64,000 bases of DNA from positions 124,001 through 188,000 of the forward strand of contig JABVXV010000036.1 of the NCBI GenBank assembly GCA_013365325.1. Direction: 5' to 3'. The stretch is from Dipetalonema caudispina. Taxonomy: Eukaryota > Nematoda > Chromadorea > Rhabditida > Onchocercidae. Positions 1 through 11,900 of this stretch are shown here, piece after piece; position 1 is the stretch's first letter, and the number at the start of each line of letters is the position of its first letter. A model generated the notes under the pieces. The model made no database searches and was not told the DNA's origin. It was given only the letters and a program-made list of their open reading frames with translations. The translations under genes were made by a program, and so were the position numbers.

Positions 1-73
1 GTGAAAGAACGATTGCAGGTAATCACTCTCAGTAAATAAAAGGTTAAATACTAGAATGACGTTAGAAAACACG

Positions 74-2239
74 TCAGTGCCTCGTCTCAGCTAATGTGGG
101 TGATGAGTTGTTCGAATGATAACCGATAGCAATTCGAGCGAATCGTGCACGTCGTAAAATTTGCCTTCGATTTTTGGATGATTTTTTCTGCTTCTTGACG
201 CGTATTCTAAGATCCTGACCTCGATGACTAACACCATTTTCTTCATCCATTTTTAAGAGCAACGATTCCAAATCACCTTTTTTAATCGGTTTTACTGAAA
301 TGTCACGAACGGCTCGGAATTGACCACAATTGTTAATGTGTTCGTTTTCTAACCGGAAATAATTCCATATGAAACGTCGAAACACCTCCAACGGAGCTGT
401 TATACAGGTTAGTAGATCGGATTCCATTGTCCAAGCCTCACCGAGTGAAATATTGAGCACCCAGGACAGACGTAGTATGAAATCTTCCACAATGGCACCA
501 TAATAATACCATTTGTTACCATAGATCATTTCTTCACGAAGGAAGGGTGAATCCTTCGGAGCCATTGGGTCGATAAGGCCCCAGTCCATGAAAATATCCC
601 AGAGAAATGTATAGGCAAAACTGAAAATGTAGGATCCAATCCATAAGTAAAAGAATGTATTTGTTGCAGTGGATTCAGTCTTCTCAGCCCAGTGATTGAG
701 AGATTTGAAAAAAACGACGAGGTAGGTGGTGAAATATTTACCAGCGTTGATAAGATGAGGACGTGCACGGCCCGTATCTCGGAAACGTCGCAGACATTGC
801 ATAAATCGTACTGTCGCTGGAAGAATCGATACCAGGACACGGATTCCAGATGAACTGGTACACATATCACGACCCGTATTAATATCAACATAACCCCAAG
901 GAATTTGTTCACTGGTTGTCATATTCACCGTTCGAGCCGAAAGGGTCCAATCAGTGTAATCTACTTCTGTCGTATAAAAACATATAAAATACTGGAAATC
1001 AAGAAAACTCGTGACTAACGAATTCATTTGGTCACCAAGCCAGAAATCAATGAATGTAACAAAGTGTAACGGAGCAGTGAAGCAATTGAAGCAATGTTTT
1101 AGAATCCAAAAACGACTATTTCTTTGAAAAATGTTACTCGGTTTCTTTAATGGATTGAATATGTAGACGACAAAAATAATCATTAAAAGAAGAGGAAAAA
1201 GAAAAGGTGGTAAATGAATGAGATGGCAGTAAAGATATCCCAATACACCAAGAGACCATAGCATACACATGAATGAGGCAATTTGCATCACCGATTGATA
1301 AGTCAAATGATTTCGTGGATCAACTTCAAAGATAAGTACATGATTAACACCAGCTTCCGCCCATCCCCACATATTTAAACCACATAACCAAATTGCAACA
1401 AAAAGCAATAGTGGACCACGAAAAAGTCTGACAGCAACCCATTTCGGTTCAGTAGGTCGCGGTTCAGCGGCAAACCACGAAATGATTATTGCTATACCAA
1501 GTACAACAAATGCTCCAAGGAAAAGACCTAATGTAAAAGTAGTAGTAGCATGTTGTTTCTCACTTAACGGTGGTACTTTAAGTCGTTTCATCCCAGCTTG
1601 TCGATTACCACCCTCTAGATCATTAATTACATCCCGTTCTACATTATTGATTAGTGTTTCCACTTCACGATTCAGAAAAAATGACGACTTCTCCACTCTG
1701 CTAATCCGCCAATCTAAACCCCGCTCATTTTCAATCAGTTTGTCGTGCTTCTTCAAAATCTTCCGAAATCCTGTTGCATTCAGTTGTTGATAATTTTGTA
1801 ACAGAACTAGTGCCAGATAAAATTCGGAGAAAGCAAGCTTCAACTGCTGCGCTGTTTTTGCATGCTCTCTGGTGATATTTCGTGCGGAAGTGCTAGGCCG
1901 TTTGATTCGTTGCCGTAAGGGAGTGGAATCTGTGATGGATTGTGTTTCTCGATTTTCTAAGGCCTCTTTGAAAGCCATCAATTCAGCATTCAGTTCATGG
2001 AATTTCCCTTGAGCTTCAGCTATTTTCTGGCTATAGAACAGGTTAATTTTAGTCAATTCTCGTTCACATTCCGCAAAAAATTTCTCGTCCATTTGAGAGA
2101 CATACTGTTCGCGAATTTCCGGTTCTGTCGGCAGGCCTGTCATTATTTCGTACAGCATTGATTTCAGTGCTTCGTAACGAATATACTGCTTTCGCCATTC
2201 CGGAGTTAAATGACTGGATAATTGTTCGCCGAATTTCAT
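74..2239 (-). CDS. XPR1: XPR1-type phosphate exporter (SPX-EXS protein), intronless
   Basis: This is a 721-residue protein in one open frame. Family members export inorganic phosphate across the plasma membrane, and the SPX domain senses inositol pyrophosphates. The N-terminus starts MKFGEQLSSHLTPEWRKQY, the usual SPX opening. A Lys-rich SPX helix (RKILKKHDKLI) follows near residue 160. Several hydrophobic segments run from about residue 235 onward. The conserved EXS end is visible (FRRFIWNYFRLENEHINNCG). The length is close to human XPR1 (about 696). The frame is open 45 nt further upstream, but that stretch contains a splice acceptor (TTTGTGTTTCAG) ending 2 nt before this ATG, so I place the start at 2239. 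The lack of introns is odd, since every other complete gene here has 4-23 exons. Family assignment is very secure. Confidence 0.95.
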   Translation of the reverse strand: MKFGEQLSSHLTPEWRKQYIRYEALKSMLYEIMTGLPTEPEIREQYVSQMDEKFFAECERELTKINLFYSQKIAEAQGKFHELNAELMAFKEALENRETQSITDSTPLRQRIKRPSTSARNITREHAKTAQQLKLAFSEFYLALVLLQNYQQLNATGFRKILKKHDKLIENERGLDWRISRVEKSSFFLNREVETLINNVERDVINDLEGGNRQAGMKRLKVPPLSEKQHATTTFTLGLFLGAFVVLGIAIIISWFAAEPRPTEPKWVAVRLFRGPLLLFVAIWLCGLNMWGWAEAGVNHVLIFEVDPRNHLTYQSVMQIASFMCMLWSLGVLGYLYCHLIHLPPFLFPLLLMIIFVVYIFNPLKKPSNIFQRNSRFWILKHCFNCFTAPLHFVTFIDFWLGDQMNSLVTSFLDFQYFICFYTTEVDYTDWTLSARTVNMTTSEQIPWGYVDINTGRDMCTSSSGIRVLVSILPATVRFMQCLRRFRDTGRARPHLINAGKYFTTYLVVFFKSLNHWAEKTESTATNTFFYLWIGSYIFSFAYTFLWDIFMDWGLIDPMAPKDSPFLREEMIYGNKWYYYGAIVEDFILRLSWVLNISLGEAWTMESDLLTCITAPLEVFRRFIWNYFRLENEHINNCGQFRAVRDISVKPIKKGDLESLLLKMDEENGVSHRGQDLRIRVKKQKKSSKNRRQILRRARFARIAIGYHSNNSSPTLAETRH

Positions 2240-2241
2240 CG

Positions 2242-2252
2242 CTGAAACACAA
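2242..2252 (-). promoter_or_regulatory. splice acceptor (probable trans-splice site) just before XPR1 start
   Basis: On the minus strand TTTGTGTTTCAG is followed by CG and then the ATG of the XPR1 gene. An acceptor 2 nt before the start, with no coding exon evident upstream, is typical of nematode spliced-leader addition. A 5'-UTR intron is the alternative. Confidence 0.6.
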
Positions 2253-4813
2253 AGAGAGTAACAATACAAGAAATGCTTCAACAAATTCGTATTCGGTGAA
2301 CAATATTAACGATCCAATAACGAGAAATAAAATACAATACAATAATGATGGGTACATTGAGTTCTTTAGAACCATTCTTTTCAGCTTGTTCGGTTCTTGA
2401 GAACTTATAAATCTTCAAAGCATCTCATCGATGTCTCTGTAGCAAGCATCCATACAAAAATATTTTTTCCTAATTTCGCGTATAAATAAAATGAAAACAA
2501 TATTTTGTATTTTAAAATGCAATGAAACGGCCTAGTCTAAACAGAAAATTTGCAAGTTTGTAAGGAAATGGTAGAATCATTTATTAAATTAAAAAGTCAA
2601 CTCTTTTCCATCCTAATTATCTGTGAAATTTTCTTGAACATTACAGTATGACAGAAGCACATTAAGGCCCGGCCTATAACTCTTCTGGACGACTAATTTA
2701 ACATTGCGGCATTACTGGAGCCACAACAAATTTATCAGTAATAAAAGGATAGAGAATCTCTCACCAATCATTTCAAAAAATTTAAAAACAACCGAAAATT
2801 TTCATAAAATATCATTCGGATGACAAGAAAAATAGGTGAACACTCTTCTCGCTATGCCCTTCCACTTCTCATCAACTTCCTTTTATCACCTCATTAAAAA
2901 TATCCCCATAGTGTATATTTTTTCCAATATCTTGCAATAATACGAAACAGATGGACTATGAAAAAGATAGCATACCAAATCCTGCTTTTGAAACATATGG
3001 AAAAGGATATCAACCTCCTAAAAAAACCATATATGCGAGAAAAACATATGGGAGAAGTTAGAAACAGACTAAAGATTGAAAAAGTTAGAAAATAGACCTA
3101 TGATTGTCAGAAAAATATTAAAAATAAACATAAACAAATGAAAAGGTACAAATTATTTCTCTGACGATCAGTTAAATTTGCCTCATTTTCTGGAAAAAAC
3201 ATCCCGCTGCTAGAATGACTATAATAGATCTATTCTTGGTTGGACCTTTTATTCGTTCCTTTTATAGCTTCATTATCTCAAGCCTTTTAAATAGAAGGCT
3301 TAGTCAGCTGATAGAAGTCTTAAAAACTTATAGCAGTTTGTCAAAATTATAGCTTATTATCTTGCTGACCAAATCTAGTAATACTGAAGAACCAGAACTT
3401 ATTGTGCTACAACAGTAGTCCATTCCTTAAAATAATTCAAATGACCCTAATGTCAGTAACATGTCAATAGATAAAACTTCAGGAACAGATATTAGACCAA
3501 TCAGAAAACAACCTTTTTTTAATTGCAAGTATAGGAATTTCCCAACCAAGACTTGCTGTACTTTAAATTTAAAGACCTCACATGACAAATATCGAATGAA
3601 GATATTTTTGGAGAGTAAGCTTTTCTTGTGAAAGAAAAATCAAGCATTTCGCTACTTCGATACAACGACAAACAAACGAAGGTGAGTTGTATGCATGTAC
3701 AACAGATAAGCTTGACGCAGAACGTTTAATCCATTCGTTTATTCACCGTAAACTTATAGTGAAGAAAGGAAGCTTTAGTAAGTTTTTTCAACGATTCATG
3801 TGGCCAAACCAGTAACCAAATATGGCAGAACATTGTCATATAAAAAAAAAGGAAAAAAGAAAGATCGATGCAAAATGAATTATAGCGAACCACCAACGCT
3901 AACTTACTAATCATTAAAAAGGCAAAAATCGAATGCAGCAGAGAATCTAACATCAATCTGCATTAATAGAAAGCATTAAAAATATACACTCAATTGAAAG
4001 ACTGCTCTTTTTCTCACCTATCCACACAGATCACGAATGGCGTATGAACATTTTGGAAGCTGATTTAGATCAAAAAATTTCCATACAACAGCATTGTCAA
4101 AAAAACCAATACTATGGAACTATTCAAACAATATATTCTAATATGAATGCCAATCCACAGCGAGTTGACTTTGGTATCTCTTCTGAAAACTTACTAAAAA
4201 CGAACTATGAGTGTATCGAAAAGCATACAATCAAATAATAATCTAACAAAAAGAATTTCTTTTCCAACCTGTTAACTATCAAGATGTTTAGCTGCTAACT
4301 TATAGCGCCAACTTAGGGAAGAAACAAAATCGAAATCTGTGTTCCTTTCCAAGCTAATATTTTTTCAAATAAAAATCATGTCTTCAACCTCCAAAATAAT
4401 TCATTTAAAAATAAATCTGCAAGAAATAAAATTCTTAAAAATCAAAAACGAGCTTATTTGGATCACAAAATTTTGGAATTTTCAGAGACTGAATGTATAT
4501 GTCTGAGTTAAAAAAAAGGAAAACGTAAAGCGGAAACAAAAACCATCTTCCAATGAGTGAAAGAGTCTTGATGGAACAAATCACACAAAGATATATCTTA
4601 AGCATAATTTTGTAGGATGAAATGGGATCTTAATATTCTAGTAAAAATATACGAAGCATTATAAATGTCATACTTTTATTTGCATGCTTTCTACACTACT
4701 TATTTGATCACTTTCTTTGGGAATGCTGGATTGACAACACTAACCTTCTAACTATAAAGCTTCAAATAGAGAGGATTTCTGCTGCGCTCCAAAACATGGT
4801 AAATTTATAAACT
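2253..4813. other. intergenic stretch, no gene recognised
   Basis: AT-rich DNA between XPR1 and the methyltransferase exon, both on the minus strand. Only short open frames of about 60-80 codons with no family features are present. No RNA gene or repeat array was seen. Confidence 0.5.
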
Positions 4814-4921
4814 TCAAGCTAAAGTAACTCCAACTGCTTTAATCACATGATCTTCTCCACTGAATTCATGCAGGTGATTCGCCACTACAGGTATAAAAAA
4901 ACTCGTATATTTAGGAGTGCG
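4814..4921 (-). CDS. weak candidate terminal exon (36 codons including stop)
   Basis: A short open frame on the minus strand ends in TGA at 4814 and has a protein-like composition (it contains the peptide ANHLHEFSGEDHVIKAVG). It could be a last exon of the methyltransferase-like gene that starts at 5826. The preceding acceptor (CTGTAAAG) is poor and no family motif is visible, so chance is a real possibility. Confidence 0.15.
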   Translation of the reverse strand, partial: RTPKYTSFFIPVVANHLHEFSGEDHVIKAVGVTLA

Positions 4922-5078
4922 CTTTACAGCGTATTGTGATTTAAATCAAAATGGTTTAACACTTTAAATTACAATACTATGCTCAAAAAGTAATTCACGA
5001 TGAATAATCCAAAATCAGATATATTTTTCAGAAATAGTTGTAAAAGTCCAAAGATTATAAATATTTCTTAAGGAAGAA

Positions 5079-5246
5079 TTATCTCCCTATGTCGTTTTTT
5101 CCGAAACGGAATCCATTAGCTAATGAAGATAAAAGACCTATAGCATTAATTTGACCAAACGGTGGAACAACCTGCATTAAATCATAGCAGTGTAAGAGTG
5201 GTTTCAAAATTTTGAAGCTATCCCTTGCTGCAGCCGCAATTTCCAT
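5079..5246 (-). CDS. candidate second exon or small ORF downstream of the methyltransferase exon
   Basis: A 55-codon open frame begins MEIAAAARDSFKILKPL directly after a TAG acceptor and ends in TAA. Joined in phase 0 to the 5608-5826 exon it reads GDGRV-MEIAAAARDSF. That resembles the segment after SAM motif I in FAM173 proteins (GDGR followed by an Ile/Ala-rich helix). The expected next motif (GYELNPWL in vertebrate members) is not seen. This is therefore either a diverged or truncated gene, a wrong splice choice, or an unrelated ORF. The acceptor GGTAG is weak. Confidence 0.3.
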   Translation of the reverse strand: MEIAAAARDSFKILKPLLHCYDLMQVVPPFGQINAIGLLSSLANGFRFGKNDIGR

Positions 5247-5607
5247 CTACCTTATTTCCATCTCATTTCACTTAAAGCTCATCATTAGTACTTTATCCCA
5301 GTCCTGGTCAAGAAAGGACAAATTTTGCAACAAGAAAAGAAAAGAAAATGATAGAAAAGGATTTCGAGCTGTCGCTACTAATTTCCTTGAGAAGACCTAG
5401 GATATTCAACAAATATTGATGTAAGTGGAAGAAGAAATAGTAAATGAGCTTGAAACCTAAATTTGGAGCTTTCAAGATATCTCGAATTCTTGATTCGCAT
5501 GAATATGAAGCTAACATTATTATCATTAGTAGCAAAGTAAACAACGCAGGAAAAGAAATACTGTTTTTCTTGTTTAGCATCAGAAATGAAAAAAAAAAAC
5601 AGCTCAC

Positions 5608-5826
5608 AACACGTCCATCACCGCTACCCAAGTCGACAAGAGGTGAGACTTTAGTTGGACACGCTGACAACGCCGTGGCAACATTTTGCAGTTGTTGTGG
5701 CGTAGCTGGAACGTACGGTATGCAGATTTTACGCAATGCCGGAGTGACAAATGGCACGCACACAGCTGTTACAGCGACAGCGCTTGTAGCCACCGTACCT
5801 GCCGCAATCATACCAACCAGTCCCAT
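5608..5826 (-). CDS. ATPSCKMT: first exon of ATPSCKMT/FAM173-type mitochondrial lysine methyltransferase
   Basis: Seventy-three codons are open, followed by a GTGAGC donor. The protein has an N-terminal hydrophobic helix (residues 2-25). It continues with VPFVTPALRKICIPYVPAT and then SAM-binding motif I, VDLGSGDGR (residues 64-72). This order is diagnostic of the FAM173 family. Its human members methylate the c subunit of ATP synthase (ATPSCKMT) or the adenine nucleotide translocator (ANTKMT), both in the inner mitochondrial membrane. The frame extends upstream to an ATG at 5850, but TTTTTGTTCCAG ends 7 nt before the ATG at 5826, so I choose 5826. The rest of the methyltransferase domain should lie at lower coordinates. 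Only weak candidates (5079-5246, 4814-4921) were found, so completeness is unresolved. Confidence 0.8.
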
Positions 5827-5833
5827 TTGGTTC

Positions 5834-5845
5834 CTGGAACAAAAA
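5834..5845 (-). promoter_or_regulatory. splice acceptor upstream of the methyltransferase start
   Basis: TTTTTGTTCCAG on the minus strand ends 7 nt before the ATG at 5826. It is either a spliced-leader acceptor or the 3' end of a first intron. Confidence 0.5.
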
Positions 5846-6154
5846 TCCATGCTTTGATCTATGGCAGCTAAACCGGGGTTTTGGAGGAATCACACCAAGA
5901 CACTCCAATTTTTTTTGTAACCCACCCTACACATTGAAAAATTGAAATTGACAAGAGCTTAAATCGAAGTATCAAGAGATCACCTATCACCATCTTCCTA
6001 AAATTCTTCCTAAAATTTTGGAATTCAATAGAAATATATTCAGAGAAATGTGCTTTCCAGATCTAAAATGATTTCGAATAGATTTGAAGGTCTCAAAAAA
6101 AAAGTTGCAGAGCACAGAAAGAGGTCTGTCTGTCTGACGCCATAATAAGGCCAT

Positions 6155-6275
6155 AAAAGGCCTTCCAAACTCAAAGTGCTATCAATATAACAGACAAAAA
6201 TATAATCAATATCTAATTTTCCGAATAAATGATATAAGTAAGAACTAATAACACATTCATATATTGTGCAGAATG
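6155..6275 (+). repeat. 121-bp direct repeat, left copy flanking the assembly gap
   Basis: This segment is identical over its whole length to 6376-6496. The two copies end exactly at and start exactly after a run of 100 N. It is most simply the overlapping end of a contig. Confidence 0.9.
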
Positions 6276-6375
6276 NNNNNNNNNNNNNNNNNNNNNNNNN
6301 NNNNNNNNNNNNNNNNNNNNNNNNNNNNNNNNNNNNNNNNNNNNNNNNNNNNNNNNNNNNNNNNNNNNNNNNNNN
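6276..6375. other. assembly gap (100 N)
   Basis: Exactly 100 N, the conventional placeholder for a gap of unknown size. The flanks are identical 121-bp sequences, so the true distance may be zero or negative. Confidence 0.98.
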
Positions 6376-6496
6376 AAAAGGCCTTCCAAACTCAAAGTGC
6401 TATCAATATAACAGACAAAAATATAATCAATATCTAATTTTCCGAATAAATGATATAAGTAAGAACTAATAACACATTCATATATTGTGCAGAATG
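6376..6496 (+). repeat. 121-bp direct repeat, right copy flanking the assembly gap
   Basis: Identical to 6155-6275 at an offset of 221 bases (121 repeat plus 100 N). Confidence 0.9.
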
Positions 6497-8238
6497 CTAT
6501 CCGATACGATTACCTATGTCTGGAAGATCCGTCCCTTTCCCAGTGATAATGATCATACTTGACTTTACGATATTATTTCTTCATAACTTCTCTAACAAAC
6601 AGTAAGATACGATCTATTTTCTTCGATTTTTTCGTCACAATCACTTATTTACACAATTTTGGATTATCTTCTCGTTCAAAACTTCGGTGAATGGAGCTGA
6701 AAAAAAGTAACACTCCTACCTTTACTATTATAATAAATCCTTCTGACAACAAGTAAGATAACTGCAATAATACACTGCATGTAGAAACATGCCTAATCTA
6801 TATCATTCACATCTCAAATATTGTATTATCTTACTGATATCGATAACTCTAATCTCTCTTCCTTTTCGTCTTCTCCTAGCAATCTTTTTCCCTTATAATT
6901 CAAAAGTAAACATCTCAAATAAATCAATTGCTGAAATGTCAATTAATAAAGTAATGGGAGAAAATTGATTACCTCAACAAATTGTGCAATCAGCTACAAT
7001 GTTACCAGTGAAATACTTTAGGATTGAATATTCGTAACGATGACAACAATAACAGTGATACTGTCTTCAGTGTTATTCCATATTTTCCACACCGATAAAT
7101 TCGATAGAACAAAATTGTTGCGTACTGTAAATTTTGCTCTTGTAACTATTAACATTCAACATATTCTCGTCAAACTGAAACTTCCATAGTATAACTCAAA
7201 AGAATATAACAATCATCAGCATTATCTTATAAGTACCAGATTTAGGTTAACCAAGCTACACATGGAGAGAAATTTTCCATGTAAAAAATGAAAATTAGCA
7301 TATGTTTCATTGTAAATAGGAAAAGAAAATACAAAATATCAGAAAATAATCCACATATATATTGCCAAGGATAAACAAGCTGCTAAAAAATTGGTGTTTG
7401 ATCAAAAGTATCGATGATGATTCGTGAATCATCTCTATCGATTAAAGATCACATAGCATCGATTTCGAAGACATACACAAAATTTTTTCCATAGGAAAAC
7501 CTTTTTTACTTTCTACCTTACTACATATAAATGGTTCTTATTTCAATTAAATTCTCTTTAATTATATGGTAAATCATAGGGAAATCTGCAAAATCTGATG
7601 ATTTCAATTGAGGGATGGAAAACAACGATTGATTCCAGAAATAGAACTGTATGGGACTTTATAATTCCTCAAATACCTCAAATCGGATACTTATAAAAAT
7701 AAAACATCTCATTTGATTCAATTATTTTTCCTATCTTTAATTAGTAGCATTAGTAATTAGTAAAATTTTCAACCAATTCTTTGTATTTTCAATATATCAT
7801 TTTTCTCATTTCTCATTTCATATTTTGCAATAAATTGAGAAAAATTACATCTAAAAGTTCACATATTTAAACAAAAAGTAATTTACACTTATTTAACTCA
7901 AACAAATATCACAAATTTTCATTTTCTACAACCTAATTAACTTTCTCACTTCAAATAGCATTTTCAATCATCTCTCATCTCTCTATGCTATCCAAATTCT
8001 CTCAAAATTACTCAATTAACCGGGAAAAAAAAAACCTCACGAAACTTTTTGGCCAAATAGCCAAGTAATATTTCTGGCCATCATAAATCATTCAACTATT
8101 ACAAAGGCCTATCCAAAGCCTATTTATCCAACCTAATACATTAAAACATATTGACAAAAATAATTCCATAGCATTTTAGCTGCAACAGATATTTGAATCC
8201 TGTGCAGTAATTATACCAAATGGAAGGAAGATTTTTTG

Positions 8239-8269
<31 letters not shown>

Positions 8270-8910
8270 GACAGATGAAATTAGGCTTGTAGTAAATTTA
8301 CTGGGCTTATTTTAATGATTTTTTAATTTCTTTTATTCTGAATTAATTTAACTGAAGAAAAGTTTAACATTAAATTCAATTATAAATGAAACAATTTTCC
8401 GGAATTCTTTTATATCTGTGTATTTTTTTTAGGGACATTTTGTCATTTTAATTTCATCTCTATGTCATCAATTTTCATTTAGCATAATTGTTTGGTATTA
8501 GAAGAGTATCAATTTATGGATTAAATTTTTTTGATTGAATATGTATATTTTTGTAATTGTTTTGATCCGGAAAGTAATTTCTGGATGGCAAATTTTATCC
8601 ATAATTTGTAGATTTAAATGCAATATAGGAGATACTCCATGTGATTGGAAAGCAGAGAGAGAGTTTTCGTTGAGTATTAGAGTTTGGATATTTTCTACCA
8701 CCAAAATGGTTATCCTTATACGTGTTAAATGTATGCCTTAGATTAGAGTTCCCTTTCGTAGCCTAGTACCATGGATGTCTTTGTTATGATCAAAGAATTA
8801 TGGTACTAACTACTAGACTAATTTGCCTTATTTACTGTTTAGTCGAGATAGGATTGTCCTCGGTTTCTTATTTTCGATTTTGCAATTTTCACCGATACTG
8901 TTTTTGAAAC
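6497..8910. other. divergent intergenic region between methyltransferase and eIF3a
   Basis: AT-rich DNA with a long poly-T tract near 8248-8269. It must hold the promoters of the minus-strand methyltransferase gene and the plus-strand eIF3a gene. No defined element or convincing ORF was seen. Confidence 0.5.
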
Positions 8911-8922
8911 TTTGAATTTCAG
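8911..8922 (+). promoter_or_regulatory. probable trans-splice or 5'-UTR acceptor of eIF3a
   Basis: TTTGAATTTCAG ends 66 nt before the eIF3a ATG, with no coding exon recognised upstream. Confidence 0.45.
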
Positions 8923-8988
8923 CACTGAAAGCTCACTTCCTAGGAGGCTATACTTTGAAATAGAGAAGCGAAGAGAGAACAAAGTAAG

Positions 8989-11900
8989 ATGCCTCCAAAT
9001 TTTTTCCAAAAACCGGAAACGGCACTTAAACGTGCTCATGAACTTATTTCTGTTGGTAAAGAGATGGATGCATTGGAAACGCTCCACGATACCATAAAAG
9101 TAAGTTGCTTTTTCCGAATTATTTTAGAGTGTATTATCAGCATTGCTGTAGTTTTCGTAGATCACTGTTCATGGATGCACTCAAGATATAATCCTTGTTC
9201 ATGACAAATTGATCATATGGATACACTTTGGAGTGCGAAACAAATGAAGAATTGGTTAATCAAAAATATGGTATCGTTGATTGCCATATCTTCAAGCACC
9301 AGTTTACAAATATTTTTTCACTCCTGCTAACAAATTCTTGGGAAACTAGGTAATGCAGTGATCAAGGGTGTAAGCAACAGTTTTTTCTTTGTTATGAAGA
9401 ATGATCCTATTCATGATATCTGGAAAGAAGAAGCGTATATTAATATGTTGATGTTCTTTCTTTTCTGGTCTCTCTCGTTCCAGCAATCGAGAGCCAACTC
9501 TTCCTCTAAAAATGGAGGTAAACAAATCAGTACTCTTTCACTCTGATAATTACATGTCCTTCTAGTCGAAACGTCATAAACAATGGACGAAAACACACGA
9601 AGCAATTATGTTAAAACATATGGAACTTTGCGTTTCATTACGACGCTCACATATGGCCAAAGATGCTCTGTTCCAGTATAAAACACTTACACAACAGGTC
9701 TTTTTATGAAGTTTTTAGGGTTGGAAAAGATAATAACCTTTTCATTGTTTCTTTTTTAATTTTGAGTATGTTTGGTTGAAATATGGCTGTTTCCCAACTA
9801 CAATTTTGGTCTATTCACTCGAAAACTGTTCGGTTTACTTCTTTTGTTTATATACCACTAGTAATCGGTATCTGGAAAGTGAACGAAAGTTTTTTCCTGC
9901 GCTAGGGAATTTTAAAGAAGTTATGTTTTGCTGATAATTTTTTAGGTTGCCATTAAATCTCTTGAAACTGTTATACAACGGTTTCTGGAGCTTGCACAGC
10001 AGAAAACAGAAGAAGCACAGAAGACTTCCATTGAGAAAGTTGAAGAAATTGATGATTTGGATCAAGCCGATGCCCCTGAAAAGTGTGTTTTCTTTAATAT
10101 TTGATGGTGGAATGCTTGAGTGGATTTGATTCATGATTGCATAAAAACTGTTTTAGTTTGTTATTGTCAGCTGTGTCTGGTGATGCTGCGCAAGATAGAA
10201 TGGATCGAACTGTACTGAGTCCTTGGCTGCGTTTTTTGTGGGATTCTTATCGAAACTGCCTTGATCTGCTGAGAAATACTGCTGTGGTATGTATTGGTTT
10301 GTTTATATTTAGAGAATTCACTTTTCACTGATCTCTGTACCAATCAGTTATTGAATTTTAAACGCGTTAGAAGGATGCGAAAGTAAGCTAAGTAAATGAA
10401 TATACTGAACAATTAAAATAGGGTAGGTTTGTATTAAGTAAAAAATAGAAAGGTGGATGATAGTTGAACAGATTTTCAGGTTGAACAGTTGTATCATCGT
10501 ATTGCTCGACAGTCATTTGAGTTCTGCGCGAAATATCAGCGGCGAACGGAGTTTCGTAAATTATGTGATAATCTTCGATTACATTTAACGCAAATTCAGA
10601 AGCACCAGCATTTGGCTCATGTGTAAGTTTCTGTCAGTATTTCTTCAGTATCAGTATTTTTTCTTAGAATACTTGGATCAGATGTTTTTGCATTTATGCA
10701 GTCACAACATTTTCATCATTTCCGTCTGCAAGCACCTTTTAATGGAGTGTAGATAAACTATAGTATAAATGGCAATAATAACGGTATCATTTATTTCAGG
10801 GTGAAACTGACAAGTGCAGAATCTTTGACTTTAATGCAAGACACACGTTTAATACAATTAGATACGGCAATACAAATGGAATTATGGCAGGAAGCATACA
10901 GAAGTGCGGAAGATGTTCATGGCATGATGCAGTTAAGCAAAGATAAAGATGAACGCATGGTTAAGCCAGCAAGTTACGTCAATTACTACGATAAGGTCCT
11001 TTATCACTGTATTTGAAACCATCTAGCAAGGTCTCTGTCATCTAGTACCCATGTATACATTCAATGAACTTTTCGTTACAAATTATTAAAGACATCTTTT
11101 ATTTGACTGGGAAATGAGTGATATATTGTAATTCTGTTCACATTTTTGCACTTTGTTGTGCTCAATATCAGATTTTCTTTATACTCCTAATAGCGGCACA
11201 TAAGCACTAATCCCTTTGCTACATCAAAAAACTAAAGCCTACGTTAGTCAAAAAATTCTTTTCGAAATCTTTTCAAAGCAATCTGTGAGAAAGAAATTGT
11301 TAGTATGTTGGTCTGTACGCCAACTGGCGTTATAATGGCTGGGTTCGAAGTTGGTTGAGGTACTGTTGGGTATCAATGCACGTTCTCGTTTCATCTCGTT
11401 GCGTCACAATGGGGCGATCCATCTAAGCGTGCAAAATAGCTTCATTTGATGTGATATGAAGACGTGATGTCCTTCCACGTATTTCCATCATTAAATGATA
11501 CAGTTCTCGCAACTTTCTTTAAACCAATAAGCAATTATTAATGTAAGGAAATGATCTTGTTATCAGCGTTAATTGTTTTTCAGCTTGCACTAGTATTTTG
11601 GAAGGCTGGTAACAGACTCTTCCATGCTGCTGCTCTTCTTCAGAAATATATCATATATAAAGATATGAAGAAAACATTTAGTATGGAAGAAGCAATGGAT
11701 CAAGCAACACGTGTTCTTCTAGCAACACTTGCAATACCGGACGGTGCTGATAACCCATCTGATTTAACGCGCCATCTGGATATTGAGGAACAGCATATTG
11801 CAAATATGCGGTAGTTGTTTTTAACTGCAACTGTTTAATATTTCGTCGTATTTCCTATAACCGCAGGCCAAATTCGATAATTTATGCTCCTTTCTGAAAA

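Noticed and set aside
5444..5857. 137-codon plus-strand frame opposite the methyltransferase exon
   Set aside because: It is a shadow of the minus-strand coding exon. The minus strand carries the recognisable SAM motif.
6155..6496. Direct repeats around the N run as a mobile-element signature
   Set aside because: 121-bp perfect copies abutting exactly 100 N are better explained as unmerged contig ends.
11330..11360. tRNA-like B box (GGTTCGA) in eIF3a intron 6
   Set aside because: The flanking bases do not form a T-stem and no A box or acceptor stem is present.
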